Origin: Amoebidium appalachense
Taxonomy: Eukaryota > Ichthyosporea
Direction: 5' to 3'
Length of the DNA stretch: 64,000 nt
NCBI GenBank assembly: GCA_963693365.1
Contig: CAVNZM010000013.1
Span: forward strand, 6,696,001 to 6,760,000
The position numbers and the translations under genes were made by a program. Positions within the stretch are counted from its first letter, which is position 1, and the number at the start of each line of letters is the position of its first letter. Of this stretch, positions 38,384-51,468 are shown piece after piece. Below the pieces are notes generated by a model. The model was given only the letters and a program-made list of their open reading frames with translations, ran no database searches and was not told the origin of the DNA.

Positions 38384-41128
38384 TTTGAAACAACGTGTAT
38401 GGGAACCTAAAAGATAGGCAACACACGGAAACTGAGGCAGAAAATGGGGAAGAGCGCCGTTTTAAGGGTGTGGCGAGCTATCCGATGCCGGTCGTCGTGG
38501 AGGAGGGCAAATTGGAATCGGGCCATTGGAATGGAGATGAGCAAGCATCTTTTCGTTCAATTTTTTTTAATTCTCTTTTTTTCCCTTTCATATGTTTCAT
38601 GAATATATCTTCTCTCTGTTTCTGTTCTTTATTTGACTAAATTATTTGCTTTTAGGAACTAATACCACTTGGCACTAGCCAGCCGAGACCTTGCTTTTTT
38701 GGCGACCGCGGCATATTGGCCAATCATCATGTGCAAATCTTGATAGTGGTGATAGTACACCAATAGCAAAGCAACATATAATTCTGCCCGACCGTCGTCA
38801 CCGGCTCAATGATTATCTCTCATCGTGAGCCATCCAAGCAGCACGAAGTTCTGTTACTTGAGGCAGAAAAATAATATATAATTCCCTTATTCCTAAATTA
38901 TATTAGTTCTCTGTAATTTTAGGTGGTTGGTAACCCTTTTTTGAGCTGAAATGTTGACAACAAGGAGATGACAACTACAGCCACATCACCTTGTTTGTGG
39001 CTTGGGGTCTAAAACTGGAAGCCAATCACTAGTCCGTTGCTAGATAATCGGATCACCGGTTTTAGCGATTCGTGACATTGTACACATGCACTACGTTTAC
39101 GACCTTTGAGTGGAAGCCTAATAAATCGTAAGTGCTGGATATGATAATATACTACATACGTGCCCTATTTCTAAGAATGCCGAAAGGACAATGCCACCAG
39201 GGACTACAGCAGGTGACAGTCACTGACTTCATCGGATCGGATGGGGCTGTCTGATTGCGCAGTGCGCTCACCAATCATTGGTTATCCAATCATATTACGT
39301 CCAAAACAGAGATCCACGTGATCTCCAACCCAATTGTGGCTATATAAGCACAGGGGCTGGCTCACCAAACTGCTCATTCTGCTTTCGCAAGATTTCGCAA
39401 CATCAGATTACTTAGAGCGAACTAACATCACACACACTCGTAGAAAACCTTTGACTTTGACTTTGAGGATGTCTGTATGTTCAGCGCAACAATAAACACA
39501 TTGAATGAAAACGATTACAGCGGCTGATGATCATTGTGAACCAGGGTCGGAGGCACACACAGACAAACAAACATCTGCAGGGTCCGTCGGACGCGCACCG
39601 ACACAAACACACACATGAACACACACACACATACATACACGCACACACACAAACACACACACGCACACACACACACACACCACATACACGCACATAAACA
39701 AGGAGGGTTTCTCGGACACACGCACAGACACAAACACACACAACACACCACAAACACACACACGTACACACGCACACACACACGTACACACATTCTAAAA
39801 TGCGCATACACACATCATGACACACAAAAACACACAAGCGCACACCCAACAATCATTATATCCATGCACACGCTGGATCAGTTGCCACTGTGGCACCTAC
39901 ACACACGTACACCGTGGCCATGGCATACATGTGGCACCTACACACACGTACACCGTGGCCATGGCATACACAACACATGTGCGCAAAGTTTATATATCAA
40001 TGATTCGATTCAGTCCGCCAGTGCTGGCACTTAGCTGTGTCATATACGCGCGCACGCACACACACACATACACACACACAGACACACTACACACTATTTC
40101 GAGCACGCGCACACCCACACCAACCAACCACAATAATGCCATGCACACAGAGGTTCATGCACTCCCTGAGCGACCGTCCAGTAGCACTGTAGGCTGGACA
40201 CACCGTCGAGTGAATGTGTCCTGGACCATCCCAATAGTATAAACCAGCGCATATCAATCCCGCAATGGTATGAACCTCTATCTACCCATATTCTTTCCTC
40301 GATGTATGAACTTAATGCCTCCATATATCCATATTCATTCCATAATGGTATGAATCTACTTCTAGTATTAATCCCGCTGCACGATATCAGATCCCAGAGA
40401 GAGACACTTGTTGTACACGACTGTATCAGAGTTTTTAGGACTGATGTGTGTTCTAGATCTTTCTCGTAAACACACATATTATAATCTGGGCGGCCGGGGT
40501 TTTGGTGTGTGTATAGGGGGTGGGGGGGGGAGGATGCCCTCAAGGCGAAAGGGTTGTCTCGTGTGTTGTGTGTGTGTGTGTGAGGGGGGGATATCATAAA
40601 GAAACAGGAATGCCTTTGGGGGGGGGAGGAGGGGACTCCGAGGATACCTCTACTACGTTTTTTTTTATCCTCTACGTTTTTTTTTGTGTGTATGTTTATG
40701 TGGGGGAGGGGGGGGAGGAGGAGGGGATCCCTCAAGAAACAGGAGTACAGTCGGAGGAGGAGGATACCCACCCTCAAGGGAGAGGAGGGGAGTACCTCAC
40801 ACAATTTAGAGAGATGGGGGGAATGCTCTCACACACCTCACAAAGAGTTTCATGTGTGCGGGGCAATGGTCCTGGCGCAGGAAAGGAGGGAGGGAGGGGG
40901 GTATTATGGAGGCCTGGGAAGAGAGAGGGTATGCCTCCACTTCCAAAAGGAGCTAAACAGCGGGCAATATTACAGGATAATTGGTGGGCGGATGAAGGTG
41001 AAGGGGACGTTCTGGATAGGGAATGAGGGTATCCGGGTGGTCAGAGGTGTGTGTGTACACATATGTTTGCAAGTGTAAGCTACTGGAGGGGAGCGGTGGG
41101 GGATCTTAACGGTAATGAAGTTCAGAAT

Positions 41129-41162
<34 letters not shown>

Positions 41163-42800
41163 CACACACACACACACACAACGCTTTTTTGATTTTGAAA
41201 CGGGGAGGGGGTAATAATAAGTGGGGGGGGGGGGCACCATCCCTCCACTGGCTAGGGGGAGGCAGGGAGGGGGAAACCCACCACCCCTCCGAATGGGTGG
41301 GGCCCATCCCCTGGGGGGGGGGGGGAAGCCACCACCACCCAGGGGGGGACCTACCCACAAAGACTAATATATCAGTGTGTATGTTGGATGTTAACTTGAA
41401 ACTGATGATGACGTTGGCATTAAGTCTTTCTCTATGCCCTGCAAAACACATCTTTTACTTCACAAGAGCAATGCCACAATGTATGTACAACAACACAATG
41501 AGTGTTAGGTATGCAACCCCTCACCACAACCACCACCACACCCCATCATCCACCCCTACCCACCGTAAACACAACACACAACACTTCGGACATTCCACTA
41601 CTGTAGATTGACCAATGAGAGCCCGCGGTTAACGTTTATTAGTTTATTACTATGTCTTGAATGGAGGGGAGGACCAGCCCTTTCTACGCCTCTTAGAATC
41701 CCACTCATACCGAGACCGCGATTACTTGTTGCAACACTCATGACCAGTGACTTTCTCGATCATGTTCAGTGAAGCACACATGCACACGCAGACACTCGAC
41801 GCGCGCGCACACACGCTCTCGCCAGGCATGCACACAGACTGCCGCAGGGCAAAACACTGTGGTGGCACACAATGATGCGCGCGCACACACGCACGAGTGC
41901 ACATTCTGAATCCCTTTTTTTTCTCTCTTACTGAGTAACCTTATTTCCCCTCCCCCTCCCCCCCCCCCCCCCCCCCCCTCCCTTCCCCCCACCACCACCA
42001 CCACTCCGCCCTCTCTTTCGCTCTCTATCCTTCCCCACCCTTTCCCCCCCCTCCCCCCCCCCACCTCCTCCCCTGTTAAAATGATGTCTGGCGCAAGTTC
42101 ATCCATCATGATGCATCATGCGCCACATGCAAAACAACAGAAACACACACATACGTATACCGTAGGCAATGTAAACACACATGACACGGAAGGCACAAGC
42201 ATGCATGATGATGATTAGATGATTTGTGCCAGATATTTTCAAAAGACTCTCAACCACCGTGGAGCATCCGACGGAGGCTTCCGCCGGACTCCCCGGAGAG
42301 GGGGGGCAGGGGGAGGGGGGGGGGGGGGAGGGGGTACCCACCACCCCACCAAAGACATGGGTTCCCCCTGCCCCCGGAGAGGGGGGACGCACCACCCCAG
42401 TGGTCAGCTTGTGTGTGTGTGTGTGTGTGTGTGTTGGGGGGAGGAAGGGGGGGGGGGGGGGGGGGGGGGGGGAGGGGGGGAGGGGGGGAACCCACCACCA
42501 AGGGAGGCCTCACTGATGATTTACTACTGCCCACCCCCCCATCCCGAATTCAAAAAAAGCCCAAAATGTTCAATTGCAAGACGTGAACCTAGCAGTAATC
42601 TGAGCATGATTTACTCTCGGATGCAGTGCTGTTGCAATTGATGACTTGGCCCCCCATAGGCCATGAGATCATGGACCCTGCTAATTATGCTACGAATAAT
42701 CTTCGGGCGGGCACTCGAGCTATTCACTGTTATGTTGTCCGTTATAGATGTGTAACTTCATTCAGAATTATTCTATCACATTTCTCAGACCTCCCCCTCT

Positions 42801-42838
<38 letters not shown>

Positions 42839-42923
42839 GGCCCGGCTCACTGGCCCTTCTACACTTCAGGGCCTCATATGTTTATGCACATTCCACAGTG
42901 GTCTGACTTGCATGTGACGTTTG
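38384..42923. other. Gene-poor region between host genes
   Basis: No gene supported. Contents: AT-rich DNA to 39300; ttggcgaccgcggca at about 38700, matching the primer-binding site of the LTR element at 13635; CA repeats with direct repeats 39600-40120 (cacgtacaccgtggccatgg twice near 39905 and 39945); G-rich low complexity 40500-41060; C-runs with CA repeat 41130-41180; further C- and G-runs at 41950-42060, 42295-42490 and 42800-42840. Confidence 0.5.
39341..39348 (+). promoter_or_regulatory. Orphan TATA promoter with CCAAT boxes
   Basis: TATATAAG preceded by ccaatcattgg and tatccaatcat (39270-39295). Downstream lies a leader and an ATG at 39470 that opens only eight codons before a stop, so the promoter no longer drives a recognisable gene. 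Confidence 0.45.
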
Positions 42924-43394
42924 CTATGGGCCTTAGCCTCTATAGCTCGCAAATCGATCGGTCCAAAATCCCCCCTTTTTGAGCGATCGTGGTATGAGAA
43001 TGGAGCATGATATTCGGGAAATTTCAACGCGGAAAGGGAGCTAATGATGTGCACTTTAAAAGTGCCCGGTTACTTTTTTTCTCTGACAGCAAAAACATGG
43101 TGAAAATTTGTATTGAAAATTAAATTTTTCATATGTAGGCCCAAAATTGGCCGCCCAACCGTAACACATAGAAGGAGGGGTATTAGACCCATCAATATGG
43201 GGTGCAAAATGCTCAGCTCGCCAAGCCAAGGTCAGTCTCCGGAATCAGATTTTCAAAAAAGTTTTCCGTTCTCGAGATATTAACACTTTTCCAATCGGAC
43301 CCCCCAGCTTGAACCCCCACCATGAAATTTAGTTTGCGACCACTCAGGTGCATCATGTGACGTGCACTACGGACCCGCGCGCGCGCGGGTCCGT

Positions 43395-43409
43395 GTGTGT
43401 GTGTGTGTG

Positions 43410-43448
<39 letters not shown>

Positions 43449-43514
43449 TACATGTATATGTGTGTGTGTTTGTGTGTGTGTGTGTTTGTGTGTGCGTGTG
43501 CACGTGTGTACACT

Positions 43515-43565
<51 letters not shown>

Positions 43566-43581
43566 ACAATGTCTGTACCAT

Positions 43582-43616
<35 letters not shown>

Positions 43617-43631
43617 ACAATGTCTGTACCA

Positions 43632-43687
<56 letters not shown>

Positions 43688-43688
43688 C

Positions 43689-43745
<57 letters not shown>
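43395..43745. repeat. GT microsatellite
   Basis: About 350 bp of nearly pure GT with a few interruptions (tgcacaatgtctgtaccat twice), inside the transposon remnant. Confidence 0.93.
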
Positions 43746-43751
<6 letters not shown>

Positions 43752-43919
43752 TGGCCTAGGGGGACATGCAACATTGAGGATTCACAAGGGCCGGTGGATT
43801 TGCCCAGTGACCAACTTAATTACTAATGGCCAGAAGGGAATGTGCTGTGTTCGGGTTAATCCCCACTTTGGCACGATTGAGAACAGAGACAGCACCGGGC
43901 CCACACGGCACACCCAACT

Positions 43920-44537
43920 TTACTCCCCACCAACCTCCAAGAGGACTTGACTAAACACCCGTCTATGCCCCTTGTATTTCTTTGCAGCATAGGCTGCAGC
44001 AAGGCCAGTAAGCCCACGTGTGTAAGCATCCATAAAACGAAAAGCCCTACGCGCATATTTACGAACCAGAGACACTGGTATGCCATCTAAAGCAGCAGGC
44101 ACTGCCTCCCGCAGCTCAGCTATTTTATAAGACACCTTAAGCCTAAGAATACGCTTGGATTCACCCCAATAATACTCTATGTAGTTAAGCTCACAGTGAT
44201 ATTTAGGATAAAATATGCATTCATGCCCGGCCTCTTCTATTACCTCTTGCAACCAAGGGTTTTGCTCTGCAAAATCAGGCTGTAGATCTAGAATACGTGT
44301 AGCACAACACTTGTCTGCAGTGCATGGGGGTCTAGGAACCTTATTAATAATGTCCTCTTGGCTACTTGGATCAGGACATTGCATGATCAAACGCGAAACA
44401 TCATAGCCCCTCTCTTCCAAAACCTGTTTCATTCCCTTCCCCAGTTTAACATCTCTTTCACCCACAACCCTTTCTTTGCCGTCTGGCCCCTTTTCCTTTA
44501 CACGTTTATTGTTACATGTTTTGCATGTAATCAGCAA
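43920..44537 (-). pseudogene. DDE-type transposase, C-terminal part (about 205 codons)
   Basis: Shows the conserved end of a DDE endonuclease family widespread in fungal and other eukaryotic genomes: CCATRILDLQPDFAEQNPWL, the block FYPKYHCELNYIEYYWGESK with the last catalytic Glu, VPAALDGIPVSLVRKYARRA, RFMDAYTRG and KYKGHRR near the stop. The frame has no ATG at its 5' end and the first catalytic aspartates are absent, so the copy is truncated or its 5' exon is lost. Family name within the DDE group not decided. Confidence 0.75.
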
Positions 44538-45003
44538 GTCACCCCCCTCCTCACTCCCCCTTCCCCACCACGTCTATTTTACATACAATTGCAAACACAT
44601 GCGGCTTCGCTCGTGCGTGGTTTGTGTGGAACGTGTTAGGCAGGCCACATGCATACTCGTGTGGGACATCCACAGACACCTCAGAGGCTCCCCTCGACAA
44701 ACGGTGATTAAACACACACAGACACACTCTTCGCACCCAGCTTGAACATAGCCGGCCAGGCGGGCACCGGGGCGGGCAGCGAGCCAGGCCATGTCGAGTC
44801 GGGTCGGGTCGGGCCAAGCGATGACCCGACCCGACCTGAATTGATTGGGGTCCGAAATTGGCCAAAAAAATTTATTGCGGCAATCGACGCGTCTCGTCGA
44901 GCTGGTTCGAGCCACCGTTTCGGATTTTTTTTTCGATTTTTTTTTTTTTTTTTTTTTTTTTCGCGAAAAGTTTTTTGCGCGCTATAGAGACTAAGGCCCA
45001 TAG

Positions 45004-46212
45004 TACACAAATACCCTACTCGATCGCGATTCGCAAGCCTGAGTCACGCGTTTATGTGTGTATGTCACATGGGTGCCATGCATGCTCACAGACACATCGG
45101 TCCCGTGTACGCGCTCATACATAAGTGTTCGTGCGAGAATCGAGTACGGGACCGATGTGTTTGCGTACAAAGTGCCACACATTTGCTGAAATCACACGGT
45201 ATAGCGCTATATGGCACACATGTACATACTCCTTTCACATGACCAACGGGAACTTCAAGGGAGGCGTCCGGGAGGCCTAGGGGGTTGAGCCTCGGGGGGA
45301 TAATATATGCCTAAGTTGACCAAAATATAGACCGTGAAAACCCTTGTGACCAAAAGATAACTATATATGTTTTTGAGGGGAGTGAGGGTTGCTGCCCTGG
45401 GGGAGAGGGGGGACCGTGGACCGTGGGGATCAAAGAGATAAGGCACATGCAAGTATGCAACAAAATCAAAAACCATCATCCGGCGCGCGGGGGATGGGGG
45501 TGAGGGCGCAGCGGGATCGAGATCTCTAAACACAGACCACACTGCAACGGGTTTGAACTGAGTGGGGTTGTGTTTTGTAGGCTTCACTACTGATAATGGT
45601 GATTTTGACAAACACGTGAGGCATGAACTCAAAAATATCGACTGTGTGCTATAGATAATGTCTCTTAGTTTAGTTTTGCTAAACTGAAAAACGTAGAAAC
45701 GGGCAGAGGTGGTCAGATAACTGAATCCTCCACACAAAACTATCCCGTCTACAAGGCTAATTAGCAATATATGTAGGTATCTGCATAATCAGAGTGCCAA
45801 AAGACACCGCAATAATCACGTTATTGTAAGACGTTATAAGCATCTATCAGCTAGCACATAACTGAATAAGACACAGATCTTGGATATCAACATGTCAAGC
45901 AGACACTAGTCGGGAGGATAAAAGAAGAAACAGCAAACCAGTGGTTTGCTCCTATCACAAAGAAAAGAAGAGCAGGAAAAGGCGCGGATAATAGACAAGG
46001 GGAGAAGAGACAAGAAAAGGTAAAAATAAACGAAAAAAGGGAATCTAATCACCATTACAGAGAAGGTGAGAGCTTATAAACCCTGCTAAAAGCCAACCAG
46101 GAGACTATACCTGAGTGCTCCCATGTCTGTGTGCGTGTTTGGCACTGCAACCAGAGTCTATGACGATAATCGACACCGGTTTCTAACATCCTACCAATAC
46201 TAGGGTTTTAAC

Positions 46213-46253
<41 letters not shown>

Positions 46254-46435
46254 AAAAAAAAAAAAGGAAAAAACCCCATTTTGAATTAGCTACAACAATA
46301 TCTTTTCCAAGGTACCCATGGCTATCACATCATTCTCCCCTAACCCCACATACCTAACCCCCCCCCCCCCCCCCCCCCCCCCAAACATACACAAACACAA
46401 AAACAAAAGTAAAAATCACACCGCGACAGTCCCCA
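45004..46435. other. Intergenic region between transposon remnant and zinc-finger gene
   Basis: Holds a perfect 15-bp inverted repeat, acacatcggtcccgt (45092-45106) and its inverse (45146-45160). Unique AT-rich sequence without coding frames follows to 46200, then a C-run/A-run (46207-46265) and another C-run (46359-46382). No gene seen. Confidence 0.5.
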
Positions 46436-46861
46436 CTACGACACGCTCATCGTCTCGACAAAATACCTCATCCTCTCCTTCTCCGCATCATCCCCCCACT
46501 GCGCCGTCTCGTCGTGTTTCTTGACGTGCCTCTTTAGCTGCCACGCAAGAGTAAAAGACATACCGCATCCATCGTGCGTGCACCGATACATCTTCTGTGT
46601 GTCGTGAACCTTGCTCACGTGCGCCTGCAAAAGCTCCGGGGTTGAGAATTCCTTCTTGCATTCCGGGTCACGGCACCGGAAAGTCTCGATTCCGTGAACC
46701 TTCATGTGCAGTCTGAGGGCTGTTACAGTGGAGAAGGACACGTCACAGCCATCCTCCTGGCAGGCATAGGGTTTCAACCCTGCATGGGTGCGGAGGTGCG
46801 CCTCGAGGTTCTCGGCACGGTTGAAGGTCTGCGTGCAGCCCTCGTGTGTGCACCTGCAGTG

Positions 46862-46892
<31 letters not shown>

Positions 46893-46896
46893 TTTC

Positions 46897-46929
<33 letters not shown>

Positions 46930-49145
46930 GGAGGGTTAGGACGTGTGATAAGGTAGAAAGCACGGACACAATGGCGACAACACAAACACAACACATTTGT
47001 TGTGTGTAATAAAAAAGGAAAAAATAAAATAGGCATACACAAAGAGTATGCATCGAGAGCACATAAGTGAGAATGCATCGTCAGTGGAAACCATTTCTTT
47101 CTTTCTTTCTTTAACCATACACAGAAAAAAACAAAGAAAGCTTATTATACATGATGACATGGTAAGGAAGGAAAGCGAGGAGATACAAACAAATAACCCC
47201 CCCCCCCCCCCCCCAAAAAAAAAAAAAAAACCTCAATGGCAGAACCTAGAACCAGCCGCCACTTCCTGCATCCCCCCCTCGCCACCAAAACAAAATTTCC
47301 CTAACCCCATCCCCCCCCCTCCCCCCCCCCTCGCCACCAAAATCCCATCCCCTTAACCTCCACCCATCCCCCACCCCCACGCACCTGAGCCTCTTCCCAG
47401 TGGTGTGGAACTTTCTCACATGTTCCGCCAGCTCCCCCTCCTCCCTGAACGCCGCCCCGCACTTTGCGTTTGTGCACCTGTAGGGGTGGCCCTCATCCGG
47501 CTCATGAGTCAGTTGGTGTTCGTGCAGTTGTTTGATCTTGAGGAATCCCATGTTGCAGCCCTCGTACGAGCACTTGAACGGCCCGTTGGTGTTGGACGTG
47601 GTTGTGGTGTCGGGGCCAGCCACCGGGGGGCTGCTGCCAGCCGCCTCGCCGTCTGACCCGTCTTCCTCCACCCTGTGTGTGTGTGTGTGTCGAAGGTTGG
47701 AAGAGGGGGGGGGGGGGGGGGGGGGGGTAGTGTGTGAAATACGGTACGAAGTACAACTACGCGATGAGAAACACTGCAGAACACATGCAAATGCAAACAT
47801 TCAAGTATGCAACATCAGCAGAGCCCATTCTCAGGAGCAGAGCCCATTCTCAGGGGAAGGATTTGGTGATGGTGGTGGTGGTGGTGTGTGTGTGTGTGTG
47901 TGTTTGGAGGGGGGTGGGGAGGGGGGGGGGGGATGGATGTAGCACGCTGACTAAAGTGTAAACGGGACCGTGATGAAGGCATGCAACACAAGCACTGGGC
48001 CATACCCCCCCCCCCCTCCCCCCCCCCCCGTGACACCAAGACCCATGCAACTGACTGGGTGGAGGATTCGTACAAATGAAGGATAGCATTCAGGAAAACA
48101 AAAGGCATACACACAAAAACACTGTACGTGACATCTGGGGAAGCAGGTGTTCGCAGGTGTGTTTGGGGGGGGGGGGGGTTGAACATACTGATCATCCTCC
48201 GAATGTGTGCGCAGGTGCAAGTCTAGAGCCCTCTTGCTGAAAAACGACCTCTCACACCCGCTGTGGGTGCACTTGTGGTGCCGCGTCCCCTCGGCCAGCC
48301 TTGATGCCTCCGACGTATGCAACTTCTTGTGGGTGGTCAGGGATGCATGGAGAGTAAACGACTGTCTGCAACCCGGGTAGTCGCACTCGTAGCGCTTTCG
48401 CGGGCCGGGTCGACCCACCACGTTACCCTGAATCGCCGCGGACTTGGGCGGGCGACCCACGGGCCGGCCTGTCGACGTGGCAGCCCGCTTTCGCCCGGCC
48501 CGGGTACGAGGGGTGTTCCTAGGAACTGCCTCGGGTTGGGACTGGTCGTCTTGGTCCATGTTTTCATCCTCGTTTCCTCCATCCTCGTTCTCCTCCGTCT
48601 CCATGGCGGCCAGCCCGTCGTCCCCGGCATCCTCGTTGTTGTCACCGCCCTCGAAGCTGTTGGCCTCATCCTCGGTCCTGTCCTTGTCCCCACCCAATGC
48701 AGCCTGCTGGGACCTCTCGAGCTCCCTCTGTTGTTTCTCCAACATCTCCTGCTGTCTCTGTTGCTGCCTCAGTTTCAGCTTGGCCAGGAACGAGTTGCCG
48801 TCCCCTCCCTCATTTCCCCCGGAGAGGGTGTCAGGGGGTCTGGCCTTTGTCTTGATGGGCTGGTAGTACTTGGGGATGGGGGGCATGTTTGCGGCCTCTG
48901 CAGAGGCATTGAGCCCGGGCAGGGACCGAACGGGCCCGTCTGTGTCGCTGTCCTCTGACCCGCTCGTGTTCTTGTCTCCCTTCCACGTGCGGATCCTGTG
49001 TGTGGTGGTGGTGGTGGTGGGTGGGTGGGTGGGGGGGGGGGGGGGGGGGGGAGTAGCATGTGTTAGACAGTACCAAGTAGATATGAAGAAGGACAACACA
49101 TTACATATTTTGCCGAGCACGACACAAGAGTCATGCATCAAAGTA

Positions 49146-49176
<31 letters not shown>

Positions 49177-49586
49177 TCACCACAAAGACAAAATACAAAC
49201 TGCTGAAAGTGCCACATCAGTCAAGCCTCAAAGGAAATAAGAAAACACACATTGCATCAAAACATAACGCAGTATAACTAGAATGTACGGTTAGGTCATG
49301 CATTTATTTAGGCCGAAGGGGTGAAGGCTCGCAGTGGGGACAATTAACCGACACCAAAAATACCATAAAGTATATTGGAAGCACAAATAGCCCAAATTAT
49401 CCATAGCCGGCTAAATACACGCTACACACAAATAATGCCCCATCATCACGTTCCAGCACACCCAGACAGGTACGCAATCTTGACTGGCGCCACACTGCAC
49501 ACACGGGGGAACCAGTGTCTCACATGTGCGCACACATACAGGAGCGACATGGAGAGAGAGAGGGAGGGGAGATAGGTATTCAGAAA

Positions 49587-49626
<40 letters not shown>

Positions 49627-51468
49627 AAGAGAGAAAGAACACTCACTTGTGCGCCGTCTGCTGATGCTTCGACAATGCGTAGCGGAACTTGAAGCTCTCG
49701 GTACACCCGGGGTGCGTGCACTTGTGCGGCCTATCCCCCGTGTGTGTACGCTGGTGAGCAAGAAGGTGAATCTCCTTGGAAAAAGCAGCCCAGCAGCCCT
49801 TTTCCTGGCAGCGGAACGGGCGTTCTCCAGTGTGGGACTTGAGGTGTTCAACCAGAGCATTGGCGGTGGCGAATGCGGCCTCACAGTCGTTCTTGGGGCA
49901 CTTGTGTGCGCGCATGCCGCAGTTCTCCATGTGTGCCAGAAGCTCTGCACGTCGTATGGTGTGTGTTTGTGTGTGTGTGTGTTGAAGTGGGAGGGAGAGG
50001 GGGGGGGGGGGGGGGGGAAAGGTTAGCACGTGGTGATCTCCCTTCAGATTTTGAACAAGTACAAAGGTTGGAGCAAAGAAAAAACATGTGCAACTCGGTG
50101 AAGAGGATGGCCAAATCCATGCCAGTGCGAGGAATCAGCCAAGCATACTGCATTGCTAGGAAGGCTCAAATACCTAAACCGAGCAGACAGCCATAATATA
50201 TGGCCCAAGAAACACCTGAATCAACTACAAGGACAACCAAGAGGTTCCGCACAAAAAAATCCAAACAGAAAGAATACGATCCACATGAAGCCCTAGCACG
50301 TGTGTGCAAACAAAAATACAACAAAGAACAGCAAAATTCCTACCTTTTTATTGTTTTATAATGCTGTATACGATATTAACAAATATAGCAAAATCGATAA
50401 GAAAGGGCAGAAGAGATGTATGGGAGAGGGAGACAGGATACAGCACACACAAGTAGCAACGGGTACAAACACAACTCGTGTCCGTGTTTTGAAAAGAAGT
50501 GGCACAAGCAAGGAAAAACAACAACCAGCACAGATCTCCTAGCGTGGATTAAAGATCACGAACCTTCTGGCGTGCGGAATGCCTGACCACAACTCTTCTG
50601 CTGACAGGCATACACCGGCCCACCCTGCCCGTGCTTGGTCATGTGCTGTTTAAGCGCCTCATCAGTGAGAAACGAGGCAGAACAGCCCTCAAAGGTGCAG
50701 CGGAAAACCGCGTCATCGTGCATGCGCTTGTGGTTGCTCAGCGCAAACTTGGACGGGCACACAACCAAGCAACCAGGGAATGGGCAGGCAAAGGTCTGTT
50801 TGCCGCGCTTGTCATCACCTGCTTTGCCTCCCGTCTTTTTAGGAGACCCACCAACCTTGTCCTTGCCTGCTTGTTTCTGTGCCTCCTTTGTGAGCTCCTT
50901 CACGTTGAGGCTCTTCGGTGCTGCAGTCACCGCCGCACCAAAATCCTGCGAAAAAGCCGCCGCTGAGGGAAGCTGGCTTGCCTGGGTGCCTAGTCCGGCC
51001 ATCTGCCGTGCCGCTGTTGTACCGAGCTGGGGCATGGACACGGCCGAACTGGTCAAGTTGTGTTGTGTAGTTGCCGCTTGGATGAAAGACGCACCCCCGG
51101 GGGATGTAACTCGAGTAGTCGTTGGTGGTGTAGTCGTGCAAGTGGCGCTGGAGAGGGGGAATGCTCTGCATGTCCTGCTGAACATGACCATAACGCTGCT
51201 GGGCAAACGCTGGACGGTCATCGTACGTTTGGGTGAAGTCTGTGCGGCCAAAGGATGAAGCTTGGTGGCTTCTGCTCAAAGAGCTTCCATATCCCGTTTG
51301 GTAGGCATTTTGGGAGGAAGCAGCCGTGGGTTGTGTGGCGCCAGGCATAAAAAGCCCTACGTAGTCCATGGGATTGGAAAAGAGGTTGTGTTGTTGTTGG
51401 TTGGTGGCAGGTGCCCGTTGCTGGTAATAGTGGTGGGGCACCCCACCAAGGTTGCGTTGGTTATTCAT
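46436..51468 (-). CDS. C2H2 zinc-finger protein with AT-hook, about 889 aa, about 14 fingers
   Basis: Exons in gene order: 51095-51468, 50564-51048, 49647-49944, 48189-48995, 47385-47672, 46436-46853; GT-AG boundaries and phases all agree. The N-terminal 230 residues are Gln/Asn/Ser/Ala-rich (YYQQRAPATNQQQ). Six TFIIIA-like fingers follow, two of them rejoined across splice sites (CGQAFRTPE|ELLAHM). Then a Gln/Glu-rich helix (RQQQRQQEMLEKQQRELER), an acidic region, an AT-hook-like GRPVGRPPK, two fingers, a linker and six more fingers. Likely a nuclear DNA-binding regulator. The first intron would be only 46 nt; a one-base error at CCCCCGGGGG (51094-51103) is the alternative. Confidence 0.85.

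Larger units (their letters stand above)
42924..45003. mobile_element. DNA transposon remnant with 30-bp terminal inverted repeats
   Basis: The left end 42924-42953 (ctatgggccttag...) and the right end 44974-45003 are inverse copies, matching at 28 of 30 positions. The 2.08-kb interior holds a minus-strand transposase fragment and a long GT microsatellite (43395-43745) that must have expanded inside the element. No clear target-site duplication was found. Confidence 0.7.

Noticed and set aside
45255-45767. 170-codon minus-strand frame
   Set aside because: No recognisable domain, biased composition and no splice or promoter support.
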